A stretch of DNA of 30,044 nucleotides from DASUGM01 sp036274055 (GTDB lineage Bacteria > Acidobacteriota > Vicinamibacteria > Vicinamibacterales > SCN-69-37), in assembly GCA_036274055.1 (NCBI GenBank), contig DASUGM010000258.1:1-30044 (forward strand), given 5' to 3'. Below the pieces are notes generated by a model. The model had not been told where the DNA came from and did not search any database. It saw only the letters and a list, made by a program, of their open reading frames with translations. The translations under genes were made by a program, and so were the position numbers. Below are positions 15,850 through 24,900 of this stretch, piece after piece (the stretch's first letter is position 1; each line of letters starts with the position of its first letter).

Positions 15850-17120
15850 CGATACGCGCCAAAGGCCGGCTCGGCCCAGGGCTGGTGTTCTTCTTTACCG
15901 CGCTCGGGCCGGGGACGTTCCTCACCAGCGCCGTGGCCGGCGCGACCTACGGATATTCGCTGCTCTGGGCGCTGGCGCTCGCGCTGCTGTTCCGGTTCGT
16001 CTGGGTCAACACCGCCGCGTCGTACGTCCTGGTGACGCGGGAGAGCCTGCTCGAGGGCTACGCGCGCATCGGCCGCTGGCTGGTGTGGACGTCGCTCTTC
16101 GTGACCATCGTCGTCCGTCATTCGAGCAACCTCTACACGATCCTGCTGATGGGAAACGCCGCGCACCTGCTGGTGCCGCTGCCGAGTCCGGCCAGCGGCG
16201 CGATCTGGTCGGTCGCGCTGACGTTGCTGGGCGTCTCGATGATCGTGTTCGGCGGCTATCCGCTGGTCGAGCGCGCGTCGACGGCGGTGATCGTCCTGCT
16301 CGGCGTCATGCTGCTTGTGGCCGCGGTGCTGGCGCGTCCGGATCCGGCGGCGATCGTGCGCGGGTTGTTCATTCCGATTGTGCCGAACAGCACCGGACTC
16401 TACAGCGCGCTGCTGTTGCTGGCCGCGATGATCGGCGCGCAGGCGGGCAGCATGAGCAACCTGAGCTACGCCTACTTCGCGACCGAGAAAGGCTGGTCAG
16501 GCGCGGAGGATCTGCCGCGGCAGCGCGGCGACCTGCTGACGAGCACGTTCTGTCGCTTCGGTATCGGCGCGCTGCTGCAGGTGACGGCGGCAGCGACACT
16601 GTTGCCGCTGGCCCTCAAGCCGCAGAGCGCCGAGCATCTCGTCGGTATTTTCAGCGACAGCATGGGCCTGGCCGGCAAAGTGATCTTCGGCGTCGGCTTG
16701 TGGGGCATCTGCTTCAGCAGCTTCGTCAGCGGCACGATGGGCTATTCGCTGATCGTCCGCGACATCTGCCGCCGGTTCGTGCCCGGGCTGCGGTTTGCCG
16801 CCGGGTCCACGGCGATCGATCAACCGAGCCGGCGCGATCCCGTCTACCGATGGTCGGTCCTCCTCCTCGGGCTCTCGCCGCTTTACATCGTGTTTCTCGG
16901 CGTCGAGCCGGTGGCGCTGACGCTGGTCGTGCGATCGATGGTCGTGATCGTGATTCCCGTGCTGGTCGGATCGTTGATGAAGATCGCCAACGATCGCACG
17001 CTGATGGGGAAGTACCGTCCCGGCGCATTCGCGAACGCCGTGATGGCGTTGCTCGTCGTCGTGTGTCTCTATCTGACCGTCAGAGACGCCGGCGAGTGGT
17101 GGCGGACGCTCACTCGGTAG
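15846..17120 (+). CDS. NRAMP-family-related membrane transporter lacking the canonical metal motifs
   Basis: This 424-residue integral membrane protein has about eleven hydrophobic segments. The N-terminus, GPGTFLTSAVAGATYGYSLLW (from residue 21), aligns without gaps to the TM1 region of NRAMP-related proteins that read DPSGIAT...GYGLLW, so the metal-binding Asp is Gly here. In the TM6 region the usual MPH motif is replaced by IGAQAGSMSNLSYAYF (196-211). Metal transport is therefore uncertain: it could be a relative with a changed substrate. The start is a TTG overlapping the A-T 1 stop, with GGAAAG at 15834-15839 as ribosome-binding site, so expression is tied to the adenylating enzyme. That suggests a role in moving the product or its metal complex. 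The 3' end overlaps the convergent A-T 2 gene by 11 bp. Confidence 0.78.
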   Translation: MTIRAKGRLGPGLVFFFTALGPGTFLTSAVAGATYGYSLLWALALALLFRFVWVNTAASYVLVTRESLLEGYARIGRWLVWTSLFVTIVVRHSSNLYTILLMGNAAHLLVPLPSPASGAIWSVALTLLGVSMIVFGGYPLVERASTAVIVLLGVMLLVAAVLARPDPAAIVRGLFIPIVPNSTGLYSALLLLAAMIGAQAGSMSNLSYAYFATEKGWSGAEDLPRQRGDLLTSTFCRFGIGALLQVTAAATLLPLALKPQSAEHLVGIFSDSMGLAGKVIFGVGLWGICFSSFVSGTMGYSLIVRDICRRFVPGLRFAAGSTAIDQPSRRDPVYRWSVLLLGLSPLYIVFLGVEPVALTLVVRSMVVIVIPVLVGSLMKIANDRTLMGKYRPGAFANAVMALLVVVCLYLTVRDAGEWWRTLTR

Positions 17121-18870
17121 GTCTCGCGGCTTCGATCGCTGCGGACAGCTCGGCGATGGTGGCGTGCTCGAACAGCATCGTCACCGGCACCGCGCCACCG
17201 AGCCGGGATGCGAGCCGCGACGCGACCAGCGTCGCCTTGAGCGAATCGCCGCCGACGGAGAGAAACGCGTCATTCATGCCGATGCGCTCGAGGCCGAGGA
17301 TCTCGCCCCACACCGCGGCGATGGCGGCTTCGAGCGCGTTTCGCGGCCCGACGTACTCGGTGCTGAGGGCCGGACGCACGGGCGCCGGGTCGGGAAGCTG
17401 CTGGCGCGCGATTTTTCCAGACGCGCTGAGTGGTAACTCGTCCATGATCACGAACGCGCCCGGAATCATGTACTCCGGCAGGCGCAGGCCGAGTTGTGCT
17501 CGCAGCGTCTCCACGGTGATGTCCGACTCCGGCACCAACTGCACGTAGCCGATCAGCCGCGGATTCCCGTCCGGCCCCGGCCGCGCCGCGACCGCCGCGC
17601 GGACGACGTCGGCCTGTTGCGCGAGCACGGTTTCGACCTCCTCGAGCTCGATGCGGAAGCCGCGAATCTTGACGCGCAGATCCTTCCGCCCGAGGTGCTC
17701 GAGCTGCCCATCGGGGCGCCAGCGGCCGAGATCACCGGTGTGGTAGAGGCGACGATCGGCATGTCCCGGCACCTCGGTAAAAGCCGGCGCCACTGTTTCT
17801 TCGTCGTGCCAGTACTGTGTCGAGATGTCGGCGCTTTCAACGGCAATCTCGCCTTCTTCGCCGGGCGCGAGGTCGCGGCCGTCGTCACCGTGGACGCGGA
17901 CGGTGATGCCGTCGAGCGGCGAGCCGACCGGCACGATGCCGCTGTCGTAGTTCTGACCGCGCTCGGCTGCGTGAATCGAGATGCCGCCGGTTTCGGTGGT
18001 GGCATAGCTGACGAAGACCCGCGCCGCAGGAAAATGGCGATGCGACGCCGTCACATCCGCCGGCAGCACGCGCTCGCCGCTGATACGGACGACGCGCAGG
18101 TGCGGGAATTCCTGATCACTCGTCAATGTGCGCATCAGACTGCGCAACAGCGTCGCCGAGGACATCCACACCGTCACCCGACGGTCGGTCATCCAGCGGG
18201 TCAACCGGGCGACGCCGTCGCGCCGGATGTCGAACGGACAGAGCGTCGCGCCCGACAGCCAGGTCAGCATGAGCGCGGTGACGCCCTGGCCCATCGCGAA
18301 CGTACTGAAGAACGTCACGTGATCGTCGGCCGCGATCTCGAGGACCCGCTGCATTCGGAGGTACTTGTGCAGGACCAGCGCCTGCGACTGCGGCACACCC
18401 TTCGGCCGGCCGCTGGTGCCGGAGGTATAGAGGATGGTGGCGATGGCGTTTGCGTCAGCCGGCGGGAGCTGCGCGTCGAGGTCGGCGGTCGCCGCCGCCG
18501 TCAGCACCGGCGCCCCGAACAACTCGCCGCCGGCCGGGCCGGGCGAATCGCTCAGAACCAGCCGCACGCCGCCGTCGGCGGCGATTTGTCGGAGTCGGTC
18601 GGGCGGATGTGACGACAGCAGCGGGACGGCGGTCGCCCCGGCTTTCCAGGTCGCCAGCAGCCCCACGAATGCATCTGATTCGCGCTCGAAGTACAGGCCC
18701 ACTCGGTCACCAGGCCGCACTCCGCGTGCGACGAGCAGTCGGGCCGTCCGCGTGGCGCGTTCGTCGAGTTCGGCATAGGTCAGCGCGCCGCCAGGGCTAT
18801 CGACGGCGGGCCTCCGACCGAGCTCGCGGACGATGCGCTCGAATCGTTCAATTGCGCTGCGGTCGGTCAC
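17110..18870 (-). CDS. Stand-alone NRPS adenylation-carrier didomain protein (A-T 2), atypical substrate
   Basis: This 586-residue protein has A domain motifs A3 ILYTSGTSGRPKG (146-158), A7 YHTGDLG, A8 IRGFRIELEEVETVL and A10 ASGKIAR (K485). A carrier domain with VGGDSLKAT (S542) follows. Position 235 of GrsA corresponds to Gly (G194 in FAMGQGV), and core A5 is YATTE (289-293) instead of YGPTE. The hand-derived pocket is about GQTMRSSGI plus Lys, unlike any amino-acid code I know. The GTG start is three bases after the TctA-TctB stop, with AAGGTG spanning that stop as ribosome-binding site, so it is the third gene of the TctC-TctAB-A-T operon. It probably activates a carboxylic acid, perhaps one brought in by the transporter (inference), and presents it to the large NRPS. 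Confidence 0.88.
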   Translation of the reverse strand: MTDRSAIERFERIVRELGRRPAVDSPGGALTYAELDERATRTARLLVARGVRPGDRVGLYFERESDAFVGLLATWKAGATAVPLLSSHPPDRLRQIAADGGVRLVLSDSPGPAGGELFGAPVLTAAATADLDAQLPPADANAIATILYTSGTSGRPKGVPQSQALVLHKYLRMQRVLEIAADDHVTFFSTFAMGQGVTALMLTWLSGATLCPFDIRRDGVARLTRWMTDRRVTVWMSSATLLRSLMRTLTSDQEFPHLRVVRISGERVLPADVTASHRHFPAARVFVSYATTETGGISIHAAERGQNYDSGIVPVGSPLDGITVRVHGDDGRDLAPGEEGEIAVESADISTQYWHDEETVAPAFTEVPGHADRRLYHTGDLGRWRPDGQLEHLGRKDLRVKIRGFRIELEEVETVLAQQADVVRAAVAARPGPDGNPRLIGYVQLVPESDITVETLRAQLGLRLPEYMIPGAFVIMDELPLSASGKIARQQLPDPAPVRPALSTEYVGPRNALEAAIAAVWGEILGLERIGMNDAFLSVGGDSLKATLVASRLASRLGGAVPVTMLFEHATIAELSAAIEAARPTE

Positions 18871-18873
18871 CGT

Positions 18874-20799
18874 TCACCTTGCGACTGGCATCAGCAGCGC
18901 GCCCAGCGGCAGCGGCACGGCCAGCAATCGCACCAGAATCGCGTACAGAAAAACGAATATCGCCGCCGACGACAGTATCGCGACCGTCCACCGCTCGCGG
19001 GTACCAAGCACGAAATAGGTGAGGACGGCGAGCGGCGCGCCAACGACGAAGCCCAGCGCCCAGACGCAAGCGATGAACGCCAGGAGCCACCCGAGGACGG
19101 CGCGACCGGCGCGATCGCCGGCGGCGTGCGCGCGCGCTCGCAGGCGCGTGGTGAGCAACATCCCGGACAGGCACATGATCGTCAACACGGCGACGACGCG
19201 CGGCAACGTCGACGACCGATCCGGATACGCACCGGCAACCACCGCAGCGAGCGCGAGCACGCCGATCAACGCGACCGCGAATGCACTCTCGGCCATCGAT
19301 CGTTCGCGATTCGTAGCAGCCGCAAATGGCCGGCGGATTGGCACGGTCAGGCCGGCGATGATGGCTGCGGCGATCAGCAGCACGCCGGGACGCCACAACC
19401 ACGCCGCGCCGTACGCGTCGATCGACAGGAAGAGACGGGTCTCCGCCAGCGGCGCCAGCACCAACCCCATCAACATCGGCGCCCGCGGCCACTCGAAGCG
19501 AACCATCGCCACGCCCAGGGCGCCCAACGCCGCGGTGAGGAACAGGTCGACGACCGACTGACGTTCGGTGAAGGCGCCGACGAGAATCAGCGCCAGCAGA
19601 AACGGCACCATCCGCGTGCCGGACACCTGCGTGATTCGCACCAACGCCTTCGTGCCGAGCAGCGCGAGCGCGACCGCGAGCAGGTTCGCCGCTACCAGGA
19701 GCCAGACGAACGTGAAGGCCAGGGTGAGATGTCCGCCCTGGGATTCCGGAACGAGCATGGTCGGGCCGGGCACCAGACCCTTCATGATCAGCGCGCTCAA
19801 CAGCAGCGCGCTCATCACGCCGCCGGGAATGCCGAGCGCCAGCGCCGGAATCAGGGAGCCGCCAAGGGTGGCGTTGTTGGCCGCCGACGGCGCGATCACG
19901 CCTTCAATTGCGCCCTCGCCGAACGCTGCGCGTTCCGGTGGCCGACGCGCAGCGACGCCGTAGGCGAGCCACTGCGCGATGTTGGCGCCGACTCCCGGGA
20001 TCATCCCGACGAACGTGCCGAGCACGCTGCTCTTGACGACCACGGGCCAGAGCCGAAAGACATCGCGCACGCCGTCGAGCACGCGGCCGACCGGCGGGCC
20101 GGAGCGAACCGAACCTGGCGGCGGCGACTCCGCCAGCAACACCACCTCCGGAATCGCGAACAGGCCGAGCGCCAGCGGGATCGCGCCAACGCCGTCCCAC
20201 AGCGCGATCTGGTCAAAGCTGAAACGCGGCGTCGAGGTCCGCGGATCGAGTCCGATCGTCGCCAGCATCACGCCGAGGCCGCCGGCGATGACTCCCTTGA
20301 GCTGAGAACCGCGCGACAACGGCGCGAGGAATGTGACGCCGAACAGCGTCAGCATGAACAACTCCGGCGATCCGATTGACCGCGCGATCATCAGCGCGAA
20401 CGGGATCGCCAGCGCCAGCGCCAGCGCGCCGAAAAGCGAGCCGGCCAGCGAACTGACCAGCGACGCGCCGATCGCCCGGGCGGCTTCGCCACGGAGCGTC
20501 AACCGATGACCGTCGACGACCGTCGCTGAAGCAATCGCTTCGCCCGGAATGCCGACCAGAATCGACGTCAAATCGCCGGTCGTGGCGATCACCGCCGCCA
20601 CGCCAAGCAGCAGCGCGAATGCCTGTGATGGTGGCAGTGTCAGTGTGAGCGGCATCAGCATCGCGAGGCTGGCCGAGCCGCCGAGGCCCGGCAGGATGCC
20701 GACGATCGCGCCGATCAGGACCCCGAGGACGAGCAGGCCGCACTCGGGCCAGGAAAACACCTGGCCCAGCGCGGCGAGCATCGCGTCGGCCGCTTCCAC
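18874..20799 (-). CDS. Tripartite tricarboxylate transporter permease, TctA-TctB fusion
   Basis: This 641-residue membrane protein carries the large TctA permease (about residues 1-500), recognised by VGILPGLGGSASLAMLMPLT, GVAAVIATTGDLTSILVGIPG, and the second-half repeat VGMIPGVGANIAQWLAYGVA with ANNATLGGSLIPALALGIPG. From about residue 502 (MAESAFAVALIGV) to the end it has a TctB-like four-helix small subunit, with ALGFVVGAPLAVLTYFVLGT and LLAVPLPLGAL. TctA and TctB are usually separate proteins, so this is a fusion. With a TctC protein it forms a secondary, binding-protein-dependent importer for carboxylates such as citrate. The GTG start shares one base with the TctC stop; GAGG lies about 12 bases upstream. 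An ATG six codons inside is an alternative start. Confidence 0.88.
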   Translation of the reverse strand: MEAADAMLAALGQVFSWPECGLLVLGVLIGAIVGILPGLGGSASLAMLMPLTLTLPPSQAFALLLGVAAVIATTGDLTSILVGIPGEAIASATVVDGHRLTLRGEAARAIGASLVSSLAGSLFGALALALAIPFALMIARSIGSPELFMLTLFGVTFLAPLSRGSQLKGVIAGGLGVMLATIGLDPRTSTPRFSFDQIALWDGVGAIPLALGLFAIPEVVLLAESPPPGSVRSGPPVGRVLDGVRDVFRLWPVVVKSSVLGTFVGMIPGVGANIAQWLAYGVAARRPPERAAFGEGAIEGVIAPSAANNATLGGSLIPALALGIPGGVMSALLLSALIMKGLVPGPTMLVPESQGGHLTLAFTFVWLLVAANLLAVALALLGTKALVRITQVSGTRMVPFLLALILVGAFTERQSVVDLFLTAALGALGVAMVRFEWPRAPMLMGLVLAPLAETRLFLSIDAYGAAWLWRPGVLLIAAAIIAGLTVPIRRPFAAATNRERSMAESAFAVALIGVLALAAVVAGAYPDRSSTLPRVVAVLTIMCLSGMLLTTRLRARAHAAGDRAGRAVLGWLLAFIACVWALGFVVGAPLAVLTYFVLGTRERWTVAILSSAAIFVFLYAILVRLLAVPLPLGALLMPVAR

Positions 20800-21854
20800 T
20801 AACGGAGTTCCTCAGCCGCGAGCACGTCAATCACGCGCTGCCGGGCGCTGTCGGACAGGCTCAGGATTGAAGCGATCCGCGTTCTGAGCTCGTCTGCCGT
20901 CAACGGTGCGATCTCGAGTCGCGCGGCGCGAGCGGCAGCCGCGAACCGCTCGTCGTGCATCGTCTCCGTGAACCCCCGGCGCAGCATCGCCAGCACGATC
21001 TCAGGAGTGCCGGGCGGCGCGACATAGAAGCGATCGAGCGTGCGGATCGCGCCCAGAAGATCGAGCAGCGCGCGGCCGCGGTCATCCTCGACGAGTCGTT
21101 CCGCGGAGGGGACGCGCTGGCGAAGGAGATCCGAATCTTCGCCGGACTGCAGGACGGCGACGTAAGTACCCAGCGGCTCGATCGTCGTCCGATATGACGC
21201 CAAGCCGAGGCACATGACGTCGACTTCGCCGCCATCGAGGGCCACGCGCGCGTCCGACGAACCGCGATATCCGTTGACGAGGCGGCCTGGGAGGTGCAAC
21301 GCCGACGCGAGAAACGCCGCTCGCAGGTGCAATGCGGAGCCGCGGCCGAGCGTGGCAATGCGGAGGCCGCGCGGTCGCGACCGCCACGCCCCGAGATCGA
21401 TCCCGCTCGCGCGTGTCGCGATGCAGACGTCGTTCGGCTCGGAGGTCGGCGCGCCAATCGGGGCGAACTGACGAAGGTCGTACTGCACCCCGGGCTGATT
21501 CACGAGCTGCGACGTCACGGCTCCCGGGCCGAGCATGCCGATCGTTAGACCATCCGCGGACGCCTGACGGGCCAGATAGTTGCCTGCGACCAGGCCGCCG
21601 GCGCCGGCCATGTTCTCAACCACGACCATGGGGGTGCCGGGCAGATGTCGGCCAAGATGTTCGGCCAGGAGGCGCGCGTGCAGGTCGTAGCCCCCGCCGG
21701 CAGCGAAAGCCACGACGATTCGTACAGTTTTGTCACCAAACGCGTCATCCGCCGAGTGGGCCGGCGCGGGTGAGCACGCCGAAGCTGTAAGTCCGGCCAC
21801 CGACAAAAAGGAGTAGAACGCCAGGGCTTTCGCTTGTTTGTGCGCGGGCGACAC
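20799..21854 (-). CDS. TctC/Bug-family periplasmic solute-binding protein
   Basis: This 351-residue exported protein of the Bug (TctC) family should bind a small carboxylated ligand and deliver it to the TctA-TctB permease. After a signal region (about 1-34, with AFYSFLSVAGLTASAC), the mature start DKTVRIVVAFAAGGGYDLHARLLAEHL shows the family's PxGGxxD-like loop (here AAGGGYD). MVVVENMAGAGGLVAGNYLA and ADGLTIGML are further hallmarks, as is VALDGGEVDVMCLGLASY in domain 2. The Cys in TASAC is not within a good lipobox, so lipoprotein status is doubtful. GTG at 21854 is the start. The gene is the first of the operon and is divergent from the NRPS gene with only 50 bp between, so both are likely co-regulated. 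Confidence 0.85.
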   Translation of the reverse strand: MSPAHKQAKALAFYSFLSVAGLTASACSPAPAHSADDAFGDKTVRIVVAFAAGGGYDLHARLLAEHLGRHLPGTPMVVVENMAGAGGLVAGNYLARQASADGLTIGMLGPGAVTSQLVNQPGVQYDLRQFAPIGAPTSEPNDVCIATRASGIDLGAWRSRPRGLRIATLGRGSALHLRAAFLASALHLPGRLVNGYRGSSDARVALDGGEVDVMCLGLASYRTTIEPLGTYVAVLQSGEDSDLLRQRVPSAERLVEDDRGRALLDLLGAIRTLDRFYVAPPGTPEIVLAMLRRGFTETMHDERFAAAARAARLEIAPLTADELRTRIASILSLSDSARQRVIDVLAAEELR

Positions 21855-21904
21855 CGGCGTATTCTCACACGCGCGGCAGGGCGCAGCGTGGCGCCCGCCC
21901 TACT
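21855..21904. promoter_or_regulatory. Divergent control region between TctC operon and NRPS, with a small hairpin
   Basis: Only 50 bp separate the two starts. A dyad GGGCGC (21879-21884) and GCGCCC (21891-21896) with a 6-base loop lies just before the NRPS ATG and could hinder ribosome entry, which has no visible Shine-Dalgarno site. AGAATA on the minus strand (21864-21859) is a weak -10 for tctC. Promoters cannot be fixed by eye. Confidence 0.3.
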
Positions 21905-24900
21905 ATGTCGCCAGGTCATCCGCTCTCCTTCGCTCAGCAACGGCTGTGGTTTCTCGATCAGCTGTCGCCAGGGCTCGCGCACTACAACTGCCCGGTCGTC
22001 TTCGATATCGAAGGCCCGGTCGATCTGGACGTGTTTCGCCGCGCGCTCGAAGAGATCGTGCGCCGGCACGAGCCGCTGCGCACCGTGTTCGTGGCCGACG
22101 GCGGCGTGCCGCAGCAGCGGGTCTTGCCGCCCGGACGTTTTGACCTGCCGTTCATCGACCTCTCCCATCTGCCCGCGGCTGACCGCGCGTCGACGCTCGA
22201 CGACGTGATTGCGCGCGAGGTCCGGCGTCCGTTCGATCTCGCGAGCGGGCCGATTTTCCGCGCCACCGTTGTCCACTTCAGCGCGACCGATCACGTGCTG
22301 ATCGGCGTCATCCACCACATCGCCTTCGACGGCTGGTCCGGCGGCATCATCCTTCGCGAACTCGCCGCGCTCTACGATGCGTTCTCGAACCACCGGCCGT
22401 CGCCGCTCGCGGCCCTGCCGCTGACCTACACCCAGTTCGCGGCGCAGCAGCGCGCGTGGGCGTCGACGCCGGCGTTCGAACGGCAAATGGCTTACTGGCG
22501 GGAGCAGCTGCGATCGCCGCGCGCGATTCTGACGCTGCCCGCCGATCGGCCCAGGATCGCGGCGCAATCGCACCGCGGGCATCGCGCCGAGACCTACGTT
22601 TCCGACGCGGCGGTGCAATCGCTGGAACAAATCGGCCGCGCCGAAGGCGCCACGCCGTTCATGGTGCTGCTGGCCGTCTACGCGGCCTTGCTCCACCGGC
22701 TCAGCGGACAGGAGGACATCCTGATCGGCACCGGCATCGCCAACCGGAACCGGCAGGAACTCGAGCCGATGGTCGGCTTCTTCGTCAATTCGCTGGTCAT
22801 CAGGCTCGACCTCTCGAACCAGCCGAGCTTCCGCGCGGTATTGCGCCAGGCGCGCCGGATCGCGATTGACGCCTACGCCAATCAGGACGTGCCCTTCGAG
22901 CGGATGGTCGAGGAGCTGAATCCTGAGCGCAGCCTCGGGCAGATGCCCATCGCTCAGGCATTCCTGGTCACCGACAACGCCTACGGCGCGGGAAGGGTCA
23001 CTGCTGCCGGCAACGTGCTCCTGCGACGCCGGGTCGTCGCGACCGGTACCGCCAAGTTCGACGCGATGCTGTCAGTGTGGCGTCATCCGGTCGGCCGCCG
23101 CGTCGTGTTCGACACCAACGCCGACCTGTTCAGTCCCGAGAGCGGCGAAGGGATGCTCCACGACTTCTGCTATCTCGTGGAACATCTCTCAGCGCATGCC
23201 GACGATCGGCTCGATCGCATGCCGCTGGCGAGCGCGGCGCAACGCCGGCAGCAGGCGCTGGACTGGAACCGCACGGTCGCGCCGGCGCAGGCGGACCGGA
23301 CGCTCGTCGACCTCTTCGAGGCGCAGGTGCAACAGCGTCCGGATGCCGACGCCGTCCGTTGCGGCGATGGATGCGTGTCGTACGCGGCGCTCGATCGCCG
23401 GGCCAGCCGCCTCGCCGCGGATCTGCGGCGTCGCGGTGTAACGATTGACGATCGCGTCGGGGTCTGCCTGCAGCGCTCGCCCGATCTGATCGTCGCAGTG
23501 CTGGCGGTACTGAAAGCCGGCGCCGCTTACGTGCCGCTCGATCCCCTGTATCCACTCGAGCGCCTCCGTTTCATCGCCGCCGACGCCGGCTGCCGCGTCA
23601 TCCTCACCGAGCCGTCACTAAAGGCGTTTTCCGCGGCGCTTGGCGTCGGCGAGGTCGTGCCCATCGACGATGACATCGAGGGCGACGCGCTGCCGTGTCC
23701 GGCGGTACCGACCTCGCTCGCCTACGTGATCTACACCTCGGGTTCGACCGGCACCCCCAAAGGCGTCGCCGTCGAGCACCGCCAGGTCGTGAACCTCATC
23801 GCCTGGGCGCTTACTGCGTTTACCGAGAACGAACGCGCCGGCATGCTGGCCTCCACGTCCATGAGCTTCGATCTCTCCGTCTTCGAGTGGTTCGTGCCTC
23901 TATGTTCGGGCGGCACGGTGATCCTCGTGGAGAACCTGCTGACGCTGCCTGACGCCCCGGCACGGGACAGGGTGACGTTCATCAACAGCGTGCCGTCGGT
24001 CGTCCGCGAGTTCATCCGCGGCGCCGAGTTCCCCCCCAACGTCGCCGTCGTCGCCATGGCCGGGGAACCATTGTCGTCGTCGCTGGTTGCGGACGTGTAC
24101 CGGCGGCGCCCCGACGTGAAGGTTTTCGATCTCTACGGACCGACGGAAACCACGGTCTATGCAACCTGTGCGCTCCGCGACACCGTCGGCGCGCCGACCA
24201 TCGGTCGACCGATCGCCAATACCGTGGTGCTGGTGCTCGACGAACAGGGCCAGGTCGTGCCAGCTGGCCTTGCCGGCGAGATGTTCATCGGTGGCGCCGG
24301 CGTCGCGCGCGGATATCTCGGACGTGAGGACCTCACCCGCGAACGCTTCGTCGACGACCCCTCGATCGATTTGCCGTCGGGGCGGATGTACCGCACCGGC
24401 GATCGGGCGCGCTGGCGCCGCGACGGTTCGCTCGAGTTCCTCGGCCGGATGGATCGTCAGGTGAAAGTCCGCGGCTTTCGCATCGAGCTCGGGGAAATCG
24501 AGGCCTCACTTTGCAGTCATCCCGACGTCGTCGAGGCGGCGGTGATCAAACGCGAGGAGTCAGACGAGCACGCGCATCTGGTCGCGTTCATCTCGCTCAG
24601 ACACGACTGCGATGACGACAGTCTCTACGCCCACCTCGAAGCTCACTTGCCGCACTACATGGTGCCGTCACGCTTCGTACGGCTGCCGGAGTTGCCGAAA
24701 CAGCCCAACGGCAAGCTGGACGTGTCCGCGATCCAGCGACTCGGTGACACCGGCCGGACGCGATCGTCGAAACCGCTGCACACGGCCACGGAGGCGGCCG
24801 TCGCCGAAGTCTGGAAAGGGTTGCTCGGGACCGAGGACGTCGGCTTGAACGATTCCTTTTTCCGGATCGGCGGCCATTCGTTGCTCGCGACTCAGCTTGT

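Noticed and set aside
18874..20799. Frameshift or misassembly joining separate tctA and tctB genes
   Set aside because: The frame is continuous, the junction (about residue 500) has normal composition and an internal ATG, and a fused small subunit is plausible, so I treat it as a real fusion.
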